Assembly: GCA_003551705.1 (NCBI GenBank) | Contig: PUNJ01000039.1 | Coordinates: 1 to 45,616, forward strand | Source of the DNA: Chloroflexota bacterium | Lineage (GTDB): Bacteria; Chloroflexota; Dehalococcoidia; UBA2247; RBG-13-53-26 | Reading direction: 5' to 3' | Length of the DNA: 45,616 nt | Shown: positions 1 to 7,369 of the stretch, in pieces | How the letters are laid out: every line of letters begins with the position of its first letter | How positions within the stretch are numbered: the first letter of the stretch is position 1 | Notes under the pieces: generated by a model | Told to the model about the DNA's origin: nothing | What the model saw: only the letters and a program-made list of their open reading frames with translations | Database searches by the model: none | Made by a program: the position numbers and the translations under genes

Positions 1-23
1 GAACAGGTGTTCTGGAGCGTGTC

Positions 24-920
24 ATGAGAAAAGTGCTGGGCATACCTTTGGCGATAATCCTGGTGTTGGTCCTCTTCGTTACAGCATCGCTGTCCATCTG
101 GACCAATACGGCACAACGTACTGTGCTGAGCACTTCTTTTGTCAAGGCCGAGCTGGAGGAGGTAGGTGCTTACTCGCTGGCCAAGACTTGGCTGGACGAG
201 AACGTAGAGGAGATTCTCCCCGGACTGGGAGAGACTGAGATATACAGCTTCTTCCGTGATAGTTTGAGCGAGGACTGGCTCGCCGACCAAGTGGGCGGCA
301 TCCTGGATACGGTGCAGGACTTCCTGGATGGGGTCACGGATACGCTGGAGATAGCCGTCAGCACGGAAGGTTTCAAGGAGGACCTTAAGTCCAATCTGCA
401 GGAGACCTTGCTGGAGCAACCGCCGGCGGGACTGGAAGGAATGACCCCTGAGGAAATGGACAGCTACCTGGTACCGGCCTATACGTCCATAGATGAGTTG
501 CCCGGCGAAATCCTGATCGTTGTAGAGGGAACAGAGCACCTGGTCCCGGTGCGGGATGCGCCGAAACTGGTAAACAGCGCCAGCTCGATCTTGATGATGA
601 CGGCTGCGCTGTCAGCGGTACTCCTCTTGCTGGTGCTTATGTATCTCATGGGCTCTCGTGCCAGAAGCGCCTTCTGCGTCCTGGGAGGGGTACTGGCCTT
701 TACCGGCGCCTGTGCATTGGTGTTCAAGTCAGTAGTGGGGAATCTGGCTTCTACTCAGGCAAGCTCACTGGACTTGCCTTCCCCGCTGACGGAGGAACTG
801 GTGGTCACTATAGTGAGGGACAGCCTGGCTCCCGCTGGCACCTTCTCGATAGCCCTGCTGGCCGGGGGCATAGCCCTGATCATTGTGTCTGTCGTGGTCC
901 TGGGAAGGCGGTTCTTCTAG
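24..920 (+). CDS. Membrane protein of unknown function
   Basis: I do not recognise a family for this 298-residue protein. It has one hydrophobic helix at the N-terminus (about residues 5-24), a long soluble acidic middle (about 30-180), and three more helices near 187-208, 216-234 and 272-293. The middle region is therefore probably extracytoplasmic, between the first and second helices. The ATG is preceded at a suitable distance by a GGAGCG ribosome-binding site. A GC-rich terminator follows the stop, so the gene closes its transcription unit; what lies upstream is outside the window. The topology (one helix, large outer domain, three helices) fits a surface or envelope protein, but no function can be given. 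Confidence 0.75.
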   Translation: MRKVLGIPLAIILVLVLFVTASLSIWTNTAQRTVLSTSFVKAELEEVGAYSLAKTWLDENVEEILPGLGETEIYSFFRDSLSEDWLADQVGGILDTVQDFLDGVTDTLEIAVSTEGFKEDLKSNLQETLLEQPPAGLEGMTPEEMDSYLVPAYTSIDELPGEILIVVEGTEHLVPVRDAPKLVNSASSILMMTAALSAVLLLLVLMYLMGSRARSAFCVLGGVLAFTGACALVFKSVVGNLASTQASSLDLPSPLTEELVVTIVRDSLAPAGTFSIALLAGGIALIIVSVVVLGRRFF

Positions 921-954
921 CTGGACGGTTAACCACTTGTAAAGAGCTTCCCGT

Positions 955-989
955 GCCGGCGGGCCATTGAGGCCTGCCGGCTCTCTTTT
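955..989 (+). terminator. Intrinsic terminator after the first membrane protein
   Basis: An 11-bp stem with one central G-T pair (GCCGGCGGGCC / GGCCTGCCGGC) closes on a five-base ATTGA loop and is followed by TCTCTTTT. It lies 35 bases past the stop of the plus-strand gene and before the convergent minus-strand gene. Confidence 0.8.
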
Positions 990-1053
990 GTGCAGACGGA
1001 GTCTTGCTAAGCTTTGGTGATTTCTGCCCTGCCGCCTGCTGCTATATCCTGGA

Positions 1054-1947
1054 CTACTCCTTCCCGATCTCTACCATCGCTCCAACCGCGACGTCATACC
1101 GTCCAGCGAAATTGCCAAGGTTCATCGACAACTGGAGCAGGTCCACATTGTTGTTCACAAAAACGATCTCTTCGCCCAGCGGCACGTCGGAGTAAATACT
1201 GCCGAAAGTGACGGGCAGGTCGATTCCGGCAACCTTCAGCCTGATTGTGTCGCCCGGCTCCAGACCGAACTCGCCGGCAAGCTTTCCTTGTATGTTCGTC
1301 ATGGCGTTGCCGAACTGGTCCAGGTGGACCACCGTGCCCAGAAGGCTGTTGCCTTCTATGGCCGGTGCTTGAATATCCAGAGTCCGCGGCTCGTCCAGGG
1401 GCGTACCCACGTTTTCCACACTGTAGCCGGAAGCCAGAAGGACACCGACCCTGCTCTGAATGCGCTCAGCGGCCATCTGCTCGATGGGACTGTCGAACAA
1501 CTCCTGGTTGCTTATGCGGTACACGGATTTGACACCTATGCTGTTGGCCACGTAAGTCAGCAGCCCGTTATCGGGCAGGACAAAGATATGGTCCTTGTTC
1601 GTGGTGAGCGCAAGATATCTTGTTTCCTCCTGGGCGTAAGGAGCAATGATGGCGACGAAGACGGTACTGGAGGGGAATTCCTGGGCGGCTATGTCGAGGA
1701 TAAAGGCCCCGCCTGCTATGTCGAAGGCGGGTACATCATGGGTACCGTCAATCACTTTCGCTTCAGGATCATGGCCGTAGATGATGCCCTTGATCTGCGG
1801 GACGCGATAATCATCACTGCCGAAGTCCGTGAAGAGTACTATTGGCATACGGGCCTCTGCTTGACTGCACGCCGCGATCCCCGCCAACGGCGTGACAAGA
1901 AGCAGCAGGACAAGTAGGGTAAGGCTGGATCTGTTGAATATTTTCAC
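1054..1947 (-). CDS. Lipoprotein of the SAM hydroxide adenosyltransferase (DUF62) fold, active site degenerate
   Basis: The start is taken as a GTG 15 bases inside the longest reading frame because GGAGGAG sits just upstream. The 297-residue product begins with a lipoprotein signal peptide: Lys, a hydrophobic run (about 9-24) and a lipobox ending at Cys27. The rest matches the DUF62 family: TDFGSDD near 40, KGIIYGHDP near 53-61, and a C-terminal beta domain with HLDQFGNAMTNI near 208. Known members hydrolyse S-adenosylmethionine to adenosine and methionine with an Asp-Arg-His triad. Here the usual DPGVGTxR segment reads APYAQEET (102-109) and the usual FHGRD segment reads SNQEL (146-150), so all three residues appear lost. 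By inference it is an exported, membrane-anchored pseudoenzyme or binding protein. The fold assignment is fairly sure; the function is open. Confidence 0.8.
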   Translation of the reverse strand: MKIFNRSSLTLLVLLLLVTPLAGIAACSQAEARMPIVLFTDFGSDDYRVPQIKGIIYGHDPEAKVIDGTHDVPAFDIAGGAFILDIAAQEFPSSTVFVAIIAPYAQEETRYLALTTNKDHIFVLPDNGLLTYVANSIGVKSVYRISNQELFDSPIEQMAAERIQSRVGVLLASGYSVENVGTPLDEPRTLDIQAPAIEGNSLLGTVVHLDQFGNAMTNIQGKLAGEFGLEPGDTIRLKVAGIDLPVTFGSIYSDVPLGEEIVFVNNNVDLLQLSMNLGNFAGRYDVAVGAMVEIGKE

Positions 1948-2060
1948 CAAAACTCCTCCCAATGTTCTTGGCGTTTACTAAGGGCCGGTCTCTCTCAGTT
2001 ACGCCTCAGTGCCGTAGCTAATAGCTTGTCCTCATCAGAGATGCTGTGCTGGGACCACCC

Positions 2061-2834
2061 TCACCCGGATACGGGCGACTCGCGCTCCAGTCTGTCCAGC
2101 CATCCGGCACATTTGAGTTCTCGCTCGAGCAGGTACCGTATATACCTTCTCATCACCTGTTTCAACTCTCCGGCGAGAGAGGGCCCGACCTTCAATCGGT
2201 CAACTTCAGCAAAGGGTTGTGCCTGTATGAACCGGAACACCTTCAGGGCGTTAAGAGAGAGAGGGCAGACAACCAGGTTACGGTGGCGGCAATTGCTGCA
2301 AAGCACACCGCCGCCATCAGGCGTGAAATAGCAGGACGACGGTCTTAGAGACGTGTGGCAAGCCACACATTGGTGCAGTTCCGGCTGGTACCCCAACAAC
2401 CTGAAAAGATGGACTTCGAAATAACGCAGCGCAAGTTCCTTGTGACGGGCATTACAAAGGCGCCGCAGAGTCTCCAGTAGAAGGCGAAAAACCGGCTGGC
2501 TTTCTTCTGATTCTTCCGTGAAGCGGTCCACCAGTTCGGCGACATAGAGGGCGGATGAGGTGGCCCATAGATCGTTCCGAAGCCCGATGAAGCTGTCGAT
2601 GGTCTGGCTCTGGGTAATGGTGTCCAGGCTCTTGGCCCGTGCCAAGAGCATCTGGCTGTGGACGAGAAGCTCGGCATGTCCACCGATCTTGCTCTTGGCC
2701 TTCCTGATACCCTTGGCCACGGCCTTGATCTTGCCCTGGTGAGGTGTATAGAGAGTAAGGATGCTGTCGGCTTCACCCAGTTCCAGTTTCCTAAGAACGA
2801 TGGCTTCGGTATTGTAGAGGCGGGGAATGCTCAT
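2061..2834 (-). CDS. recO: DNA repair protein RecO
   Basis: RecO helps RecR and RecF load RecA onto SSB-coated single-stranded DNA during gap repair. The 257-residue protein has the usual length. It has an N-terminal OB-fold (about 5-80, with EAIVLRKLELGEADSIL), a helical middle, and a four-cysteine zinc site at C156, C159, C179 and C182, present in many but not all RecO proteins. It is the last gene of the minus-strand block ybeY-dnaX-ybaB-recR-recO, 41 bases after recR. A purine-rich GAGGAG lies rather far (about 15 bases) from the ATG, so translation may depend on coupling with the upstream gene. The assignment is firm. Confidence 0.93.
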   Translation of the reverse strand: MSIPRLYNTEAIVLRKLELGEADSILTLYTPHQGKIKAVAKGIRKAKSKIGGHAELLVHSQMLLARAKSLDTITQSQTIDSFIGLRNDLWATSSALYVAELVDRFTEESEESQPVFRLLLETLRRLCNARHKELALRYFEVHLFRLLGYQPELHQCVACHTSLRPSSCYFTPDGGGVLCSNCRHRNLVVCPLSLNALKVFRFIQAQPFAEVDRLKVGPSLAGELKQVMRRYIRYLLERELKCAGWLDRLERESPVSG

Positions 2835-2875
2835 TGCAGGGTGCCAAAGCTCCTCATTGCATTTCCATGGTCTTG

Positions 2876-3487
2876 TTAGACTTCCTGCCTACCCTCGAGC
2901 GCCCTGGTAAGAGTGACCTCGTCAGCGTATTCCAGATCGCTGCCAAAGGGAAGTCCTCTGGCCAGGCGCGTCACCCTGATACCCATGGGGGTTATCAGGC
3001 GCTGCAGATACATTGTTGTGGCTTCTCCTTCAAGGTTGGGGTTGGTGGCCAGGATGATCTCATGGACTTTGTTGTCCTGCAGGCGGGCCAGCAATTCCCT
3101 CACCTTGAGGTCCTCAGGTCCCACGCCGTCCATTGGTGATATGGCGCCGTGAAGAACGTGGTACAGTCCCTTGTAGCCCCGGGTACGCTCCAAGGCCAGT
3201 ATCTCCATGGGTCTTTCAACCACGCAGATCAACGAACGGTCCCGTCGCTGGTCCTGGCAGATCGAGCAGGGGGTTGTTTCCGTGATGTTCTGACAAGAGG
3301 AGCAGAGGATTATCTTCTCTTTTAGGGCCACTATGGCTTCTGCCAGTGCCCTTGCCTGTTCCTCTGAAGCGCTCAACAGATGGTATGCCAATCGCTGAGC
3401 GCTCTTGGGGCCCACGCCAGGCAACCGGTGAAGCTCTTCAATCAGCCGGGCCATCGGCTTTGCGGTGGGAAGGAAATCAGAATTCAA
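2876..3487 (-). CDS. recR: Recombination protein RecR
   Basis: RecR forms the ring clamp of the RecFOR pathway with RecO. The 203-residue protein shows the family's ordered parts: a helix-hairpin-helix ([18 protein letters not shown], about 21-38), a four-cysteine zinc finger (C62, C65, C74, C77), a Toprim domain (about 85-180, with VVERPMEI and [15 protein letters not shown]), and a C-terminal tail with [17 protein letters not shown]. The start is a TTG with GGTGAG upstream. It lies just after ybaB and before recO; the order dnaX-ybaB-recR is conserved across many bacteria. Nothing is missing. Confidence 0.95.
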   Translation of the reverse strand: MNSDFLPTAKPMARLIEELHRLPGVGPKSAQRLAYHLLSASEEQARALAEAIVALKEKIILCSSCQNITETTPCSICQDQRRDRSLICVVERPMEILALERTRGYKGLYHVLHGAISPMDGVGPEDLKVRELLARLQDNKVHEIILATNPNLEGEATTMYLQRLITPMGIRVTRLARGLPFGSDLEYADEVTLTRALEGRQEV

Positions 3488-3501
3488 GCCCGCTCACCTG
3501 C

Positions 3502-3807
3502 CTACATAAGGCCGGGTATATTGAGTCCGCCGGTGAGATCACCCATGCGGCTCTGGGCGAGGTCCTGAGACTTCTTGATGGCCTCGTTGATGGCTGTCAA
3601 GACGAGATCTTCCAATAAGCCCAGATCATCAAGGTCAACGGCGTCGGGCGATATCTTGACGGAGCGGAAGTTCTGATGGCCGTCGATGACAACTTGAACG
3701 GCGCCGCCGCCGGCGCTGGCCTCTACCTCCGTATTGCCCAACTCCTCCTGCACCTTGGCCATCTTGGCCTGCAATTCCTTCATCTGCTTCATCATTTGCT
3801 TATTCAT
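3502..3807 (-). CDS. YbaB/EbfC nucleoid-associated protein
   Basis: This small DNA-binding protein usually sits between dnaX and recR and is thought to act in nucleoid organisation or repair. The start is set at the ATG at 3807, because AGGAGGAAGCG directly precedes it; an in-frame ATG 24 bases upstream lacks such a site. The 101-residue product starts MNKQMMKQMKELQAKM, a long amphipathic helix, then has the beta region with VEASAGGGAVQVVIDG and VKISPDAVDLDD, and a closing helix. Its first codons overlap the 3' end of dnaX by eight bases, which suggests translational coupling. Confidence 0.92.
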   Translation of the reverse strand: MNKQMMKQMKELQAKMAKVQEELGNTEVEASAGGGAVQVVIDGHQNFRSVKISPDAVDLDDLGLLEDLVLTAINEAIKKSQDLAQSRMGDLTGGLNIPGLM

Positions 3808-5395
3808 CGCTTCCTCCTGTCGTACTCTCATCGGTCACCACTTCTGTGATCCGGCCTCCCATTTGCAGGGCTGCCTTGACAAGGTGCCCGTCCATGGCGC
3901 TGCGGGCATTCTGGACCCTGAGGACACAGCGTAGCTTGTTGGGCGAGCCGAACATCGTGGCCAGTCGCTGCTCTATCATTCTCCGGTACTTGGTATCTTC
4001 CACCTTCTCCTTGTGAAAGAGGTATTTGAAGGCCACGACCAGGGTTCCGTCCTCATCGAGCGCCTCTGGTTCACAAGCGCTTCTAAGATAGGCATCCAGA
4101 TTACCACTGGAGCCGGCGCCTCTCAAGGTATCGACGAACTCTTCCCAATGGGCCTTGACGTAGTCCAGCCTCGACTCGGCAGTGCCCTCCGCTTGGGGAT
4201 GTAGCGCCGACGGTGGGTCCTGTTCCTTCGGTTTCTGCGCCGGTCTGGGCTTGGGCGTTGATGCCGGCCTGGCTGGCTGAGCTTTCGCTTTGGGTGTGGG
4301 GGCTGCTGTTCCCCCGGGTTCCTCAGGGACCAAGCACTCTACAAAGGCCAGCTCCAAAGGCAGGGATGAGTAGTCCCTGGACCGGAAATCAATCTGACCG
4401 AACAGCTTCACAGCCCGGACTATCTCCTCCAGTGACATCTTGCCAGCCAGTTCCTTGACTTGAGCCCGGTCGTCAGCTGAGAGGTCAAGCGACGCCTCTG
4501 CACCAGATTTCGCCAGGAGCATGTTTCGCAGATAGTCTACCAGGCCTCTGTTTACCTGCATCAAGTCCAGGCCGTCATGCGACATGTCATTTATTGACGA
4601 TAGGCCGGCAGCCAGGTCCTTGCCTGCGATATGCTGTACCAGCTGCCGTATCCGCGAATCATTAGTGATACCAAGCATGTCCTCTACCTGGTTCAACTGG
4701 ACCTCATTTCCATAATAAATGACCAGTTGCTGCAGGAGGTTTTCAGCATCCCTGAGGCTACCTGAAACGCTCTTGGCTATCAATCGTAAACCCTCGGGCG
4801 GTACGATAATGCGCTCTTTCTGGCAGACAAAACTGAGTTTGGCCATCACCGCATCGTGAGTGAGCCGGCGGAAATCGAACCGCTGACAACGGGAGAGAAT
4901 GGTGGTCAAAAGCTTGTGGGGTTCGGTGGTGGCCAGTATGAATATGGCATGGGCGGGCGGTTCCTCCAGAGTCTTGAGCAGGGCGTTGGAGGCATGTTCC
5001 GTCAGGGCATGGACTTCATCTATTATGTAGACCTTGTATTTGGCGCTGTTGGGAGAGAATTTTACCTTTTCCCGGAGTTCCCGGATGTCATCTATCCCCC
5101 GGTTGCTGGCGGCGTCGATCTCGATTATGTCCAGTGCCCTACCCTGTGTGAGCGCAAAGCACATGTCGCAACTGTTACAGGGCTCACCCTTACCGTTGGT
5201 TATGCAGTTGACGGCCTTGGCGAGTATTCGTCCGGTACTGGTCTTGCCCGTGCCTCTGGGTCCGCAAAAGAGATAGGCGTGGGCTATCCTGCCCGTCTCC
5301 AGCGCTCTCAGCAGGGTTTGGGTAACGTGCTCCTGGCCGGTTATCTCGGCCAGAGTCTGGGGTCGCCATTTGCGGTAATAAACTTCACTTGTCAA
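3800..5395 (-). CDS. dnaX: DNA polymerase III subunits gamma/tau (clamp loader ATPase)
   Basis: DnaX is the motor of the clamp loader that places the sliding clamp on DNA. In this 531-residue protein the AAA+ module has Walker A GPRGTGKTS at 45-53, a zinc module with Cys64, 73, 76 and 79, and the DEVHAL Walker B region. A helical collar follows (to about 360), then a Pro/Ala/Lys-rich linker (about 370-410) and a C-terminal domain (about 415-520) of the tau type. The start is TTG with a GAGGAAAG upstream. It begins five bases after ybeY and overlaps ybaB. No slippery A-rich heptamer for programmed frameshifting was noticed, so only the full-length form is supported here. Confidence 0.95.
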   Translation of the reverse strand: MTSEVYYRKWRPQTLAEITGQEHVTQTLLRALETGRIAHAYLFCGPRGTGKTSTGRILAKAVNCITNGKGEPCNSCDMCFALTQGRALDIIEIDAASNRGIDDIRELREKVKFSPNSAKYKVYIIDEVHALTEHASNALLKTLEEPPAHAIFILATTEPHKLLTTILSRCQRFDFRRLTHDAVMAKLSFVCQKERIIVPPEGLRLIAKSVSGSLRDAENLLQQLVIYYGNEVQLNQVEDMLGITNDSRIRQLVQHIAGKDLAAGLSSINDMSHDGLDLMQVNRGLVDYLRNMLLAKSGAEASLDLSADDRAQVKELAGKMSLEEIVRAVKLFGQIDFRSRDYSSLPLELAFVECLVPEEPGGTAAPTPKAKAQPARPASTPKPRPAQKPKEQDPPSALHPQAEGTAESRLDYVKAHWEEFVDTLRGAGSSGNLDAYLRSACEPEALDEDGTLVVAFKYLFHKEKVEDTKYRRMIEQRLATMFGSPNKLRCVLRVQNARSAMDGHLVKAALQMGGRITEVVTDESTTGGSDE

Positions 5396-5400
5396 GGCTC

Positions 5401-5880
5401 TTATCTTTCCTCGCCAGTTTTTAATTCGGAAAGCACTCCATTTTCAACCGCCTTCATCTCGGCTTCCCTGTCAGGCTCATCGTGATCATAGCCCAAGAGA
5501 TGCAAGATGCCGTGCACGACCAGCAGGGCCATCTCCTTTTTCAGCATAACCGGATCTTCACCAGCTTGCCTCCGGGCTTGAGGATAGGAGATTATGACCT
5601 CGCCGAGGTGCAGCAGATCATCAGGCGGTGTAACGAAGGCTGGAATCCCCTCGTTGACGTTCTCCTCGGTTAACGCAAAGGACAGGACATCCGTTGTCTC
5701 GTCCAGGCCCCGGTATTCCCGGTTGAGAGCTTGCATATTTTCATCACCGGTTATGCTCACGCTCAATTCAGCCTGAGAACTGACCCCTCGATCGGATAGC
5801 GTTTGTTCAACGACCCGACACAGCCAATCCTCGCCAATCGCGCCCCGGAATTCTTCGTCGATTTGTATACCCAGCTTCAC
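5401..5880 (-). CDS. ybeY: Endoribonuclease YbeY (16S rRNA maturation)
   Basis: YbeY is a zinc-dependent RNase involved in 16S rRNA 3'-end maturation and ribosome quality control. The 159-residue protein contains the diagnostic H-x3-H-x5-H zinc motif (H123, H127, H133 in HGILHLLGYDHD), preceded by the family's NREYRGLDETTDVLSFAL segment (about 53-70) and LGEVIIS (92-98). The start is GTG and no clear Shine-Dalgarno sequence precedes it. It is the first gene of the minus-strand block and is followed five bases later by dnaX. Pairing of ybeY with replication/repair genes is unusual compared with its common phoH-era neighbourhood, but the protein itself looks normal. Confidence 0.94.
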   Translation of the reverse strand: MKLGIQIDEEFRGAIGEDWLCRVVEQTLSDRGVSSQAELSVSITGDENMQALNREYRGLDETTDVLSFALTEENVNEGIPAFVTPPDDLLHLGEVIISYPQARRQAGEDPVMLKKEMALLVVHGILHLLGYDHDEPDREAEMKAVENGVLSELKTGEER

Positions 5881-6138
5881 AATGATAGTTAAGTCTAACT
5901 GAAAATGAAGAATCTTGAAAGGGCATAATTGGGAGCACCAATAGCCATGTGAGTATCAAAACGAGTCCCAGGACCACCTAATGGCGGCGCTCATTTCCGT
6001 TACCATTCTGCCATAGAGCTCCCGGCCCGTGTTATGACTATTCCATTCGCCATACTGTATGCTTGAGTCAGCCTGTTGCCGGGCTGGCTCCGGCCAAGCG
6101 GAGTTTCAGCAGGCAGGGGCAGGATGGAGGAGGTGATC
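5881..6138. other. Divergent intergenic region between ybeY and the small membrane protein
   Basis: These 258 bases separate two divergently transcribed genes and must hold both promoters. No convincing -35/-10 pair was found for either. The most structured part is about 6068-6115, where GCCTG/CAGGC arms enclose a CTCCG-loop-CGGAG hairpin in the leader of the small membrane protein. A CATACTGTATG palindrome lies at about 6050-6060. I see no coding sequence. Confidence 0.4.
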
Positions 6139-6276
6139 ATGGCTGGTTGGACTTTGCTCGGCGTATTACTGGTTGCCCTGCTGGTGGTCCTGCTGCTTCG
6201 GGCATTTGTCTTCAGTGGGCTGATAGGTATTGCACTATTGGTAGTTATTATCTTGCTGGTCCTTGGCGTCTTCTAG
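6139..6276 (+). CDS. Small hydrophobic membrane protein (45 aa)
   Basis: The ATG at 6139 has a near-perfect ribosome-binding site (GGAGGAGGTGATC), which makes this short gene credible. Translation from the in-frame ATG 63 bases upstream would add a poorly placed soluble leader. The product is almost entirely hydrophobic, with two short membrane helices (about 4-20 and 25-45) broken by a single Arg at 21 and a Ser-Gly turn. It resembles in style the very short two-helix membrane proteins found in many Gram-positive and Chloroflexota genomes, but I cannot name a family. It is a single-gene unit ending at the bidirectional terminator near 6334. Confidence 0.7.
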   Translation: MAGWTLLGVLLVALLVVLLLRAFVFSGLIGIALLVVIILLVLGVF

Positions 6277-6333
6277 TCCATCTGGTGTACGCCCGACCAG
6301 TGACAGACAGCTTTTGCCATTTGTGTGCAAAAA

Positions 6334-6360
6334 GGCCCCGCAGTAGCGGGGCCTCTCTCT
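6334..6360. terminator. Bidirectional intrinsic terminator
   Basis: A perfect 8-bp stem GGCCCCGC / GCGGGGCC closes on a 4-base AGTA loop. On the plus strand it is followed by TCTCTCTCT; on the minus strand the stem is followed by TTTTTGC. It sits between the convergent small membrane protein gene and the amidohydrolase gene, so it can end both units. The minus-strand version, with five consecutive T, is the stronger and marks the end of the glycyl radical enzyme operon. Confidence 0.85.
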
Positions 6361-6402
6361 CTGACGCAATTGTCTTGGTGCCCTTCGTAAAGGCAACGCG
6401 GC

Positions 6403-7317
6403 TTACAATTTGAAGAGCTGAACAGCATTGTCACGCAGGATGCGCTTCTTGTTGTCGTCCTTTATGGGAAGCGCTACAAACTCCTGTTTGCACCTGGTGA
6501 GACCGAAACCGTTCGTTCCCCACAAAACCTTGGTCTTGCCTATGGGCCCGTTCATGAAATCGATGGTGGGCTGGTGCAGGCCACTGGGATAATAAGCGCC
6601 GATGTTGCCATAGACGTTCGGATGCCGCCAGATCATGGAGATCCACTCTTCAATCCATGGCCAGCCGGTATGTGTGAGCACCATCTTCAGGTTGGGGAAG
6701 TCGATGGCAACTTCATCGGCATACATGGGACGCCCTATTTCGCTGGGCAGGGGTTCCGCTGAGTGTCCGGACTGGAAGCTGACCGGGATGTCCAGTTCGA
6801 TGCACTTCGCATAGAGCGGGTAGCACTTGGCATCGCTGGCCCTCACGCCAAAACTGTTCGGATGGAACCAGACATACTTGAACCCGTATTCCTTGACGGC
6901 TGTCTCCAGGTCCTTCAGGCTCTGCTGGATGTAGAAAGGATGATAACCGGCGCCCCCGACTATCCGGCCCTTGCCCTTGTCAACCAGGTCGGCGATCCTC
7001 TTCAGTTCAAAACCTGTAACCAGTTTGAAGGCGTTCCGAGACCAGATGAGCTGCTGGTCCACAAACGCCTTCTCCACGCCTACCTCGTCCATCTCCTGGA
7101 TCATGTCATCAATGGAGGCCTTGTACTGGGAGGCGACGACCTTCCAGCCATCCTCTTCAGACACACCCAGCTTCTTCAAGACCCCGCCGAAGGTGCCCTT
7201 GACGCAGGCCATGGACTCGTAGAAACCCCATGTCTCTTTCCATTCCTCCTCTGAGACTATGCCGGCATATCCCGCCCGGCACATTGTGTCGATTGCCTGG
7301 ACATCCATTAATTCCAT
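6403..7317 (-). CDS. Amidohydrolase-fold (amidohydrolase-2 type) protein with altered metal ligands
   Basis: The 304-residue protein has the TIM-barrel layout of the amidohydrolase-2 group, which includes ACMSD-type decarboxylases and some hydratases. Recognisable strand ends are FHPNSFG (151-157), IPVSFQSGH (177-185), KMVLTHTGWPW (211-221) and VLWGTNGFG (264-272). The family normally starts with DxHxH; here residues 10-14 read DTMCR, so both His are gone. The usual Asp of the final GTD/GSD motif is Asn269. His185 and His216 remain. The start ATG has a GGGGGT site at a good distance. It follows the glycyl radical enzyme by 52 bases and shares its transcript, so it probably acts on the same substrate or product. 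The reaction is unknown; a standard metal-dependent hydrolase looks unlikely. Confidence 0.8.
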   Translation of the reverse strand: MELMDVQAIDTMCRAGYAGIVSEEEWKETWGFYESMACVKGTFGGVLKKLGVSEEDGWKVVASQYKASIDDMIQEMDEVGVEKAFVDQQLIWSRNAFKLVTGFELKRIADLVDKGKGRIVGGAGYHPFYIQQSLKDLETAVKEYGFKYVWFHPNSFGVRASDAKCYPLYAKCIELDIPVSFQSGHSAEPLPSEIGRPMYADEVAIDFPNLKMVLTHTGWPWIEEWISMIWRHPNVYGNIGAYYPSGLHQPTIDFMNGPIGKTKVLWGTNGFGLTRCKQEFVALPIKDDNKKRILRDNAVQLFKL

Positions 7318-7369
7318 AAGGTAACCCCCTCTCGGTTAGTATGATAGACCTTACTGGCCGGATTCAGAC

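Noticed and set aside
3800-5395. Programmed frameshift in dnaX
   Set aside because: No A-rich slippery heptamer with a downstream stem was seen.
5881-6138. Possible riboswitch in the leader of the small membrane protein
   Set aside because: Only a short hairpin could be drawn; no known riboswitch core was recognised.
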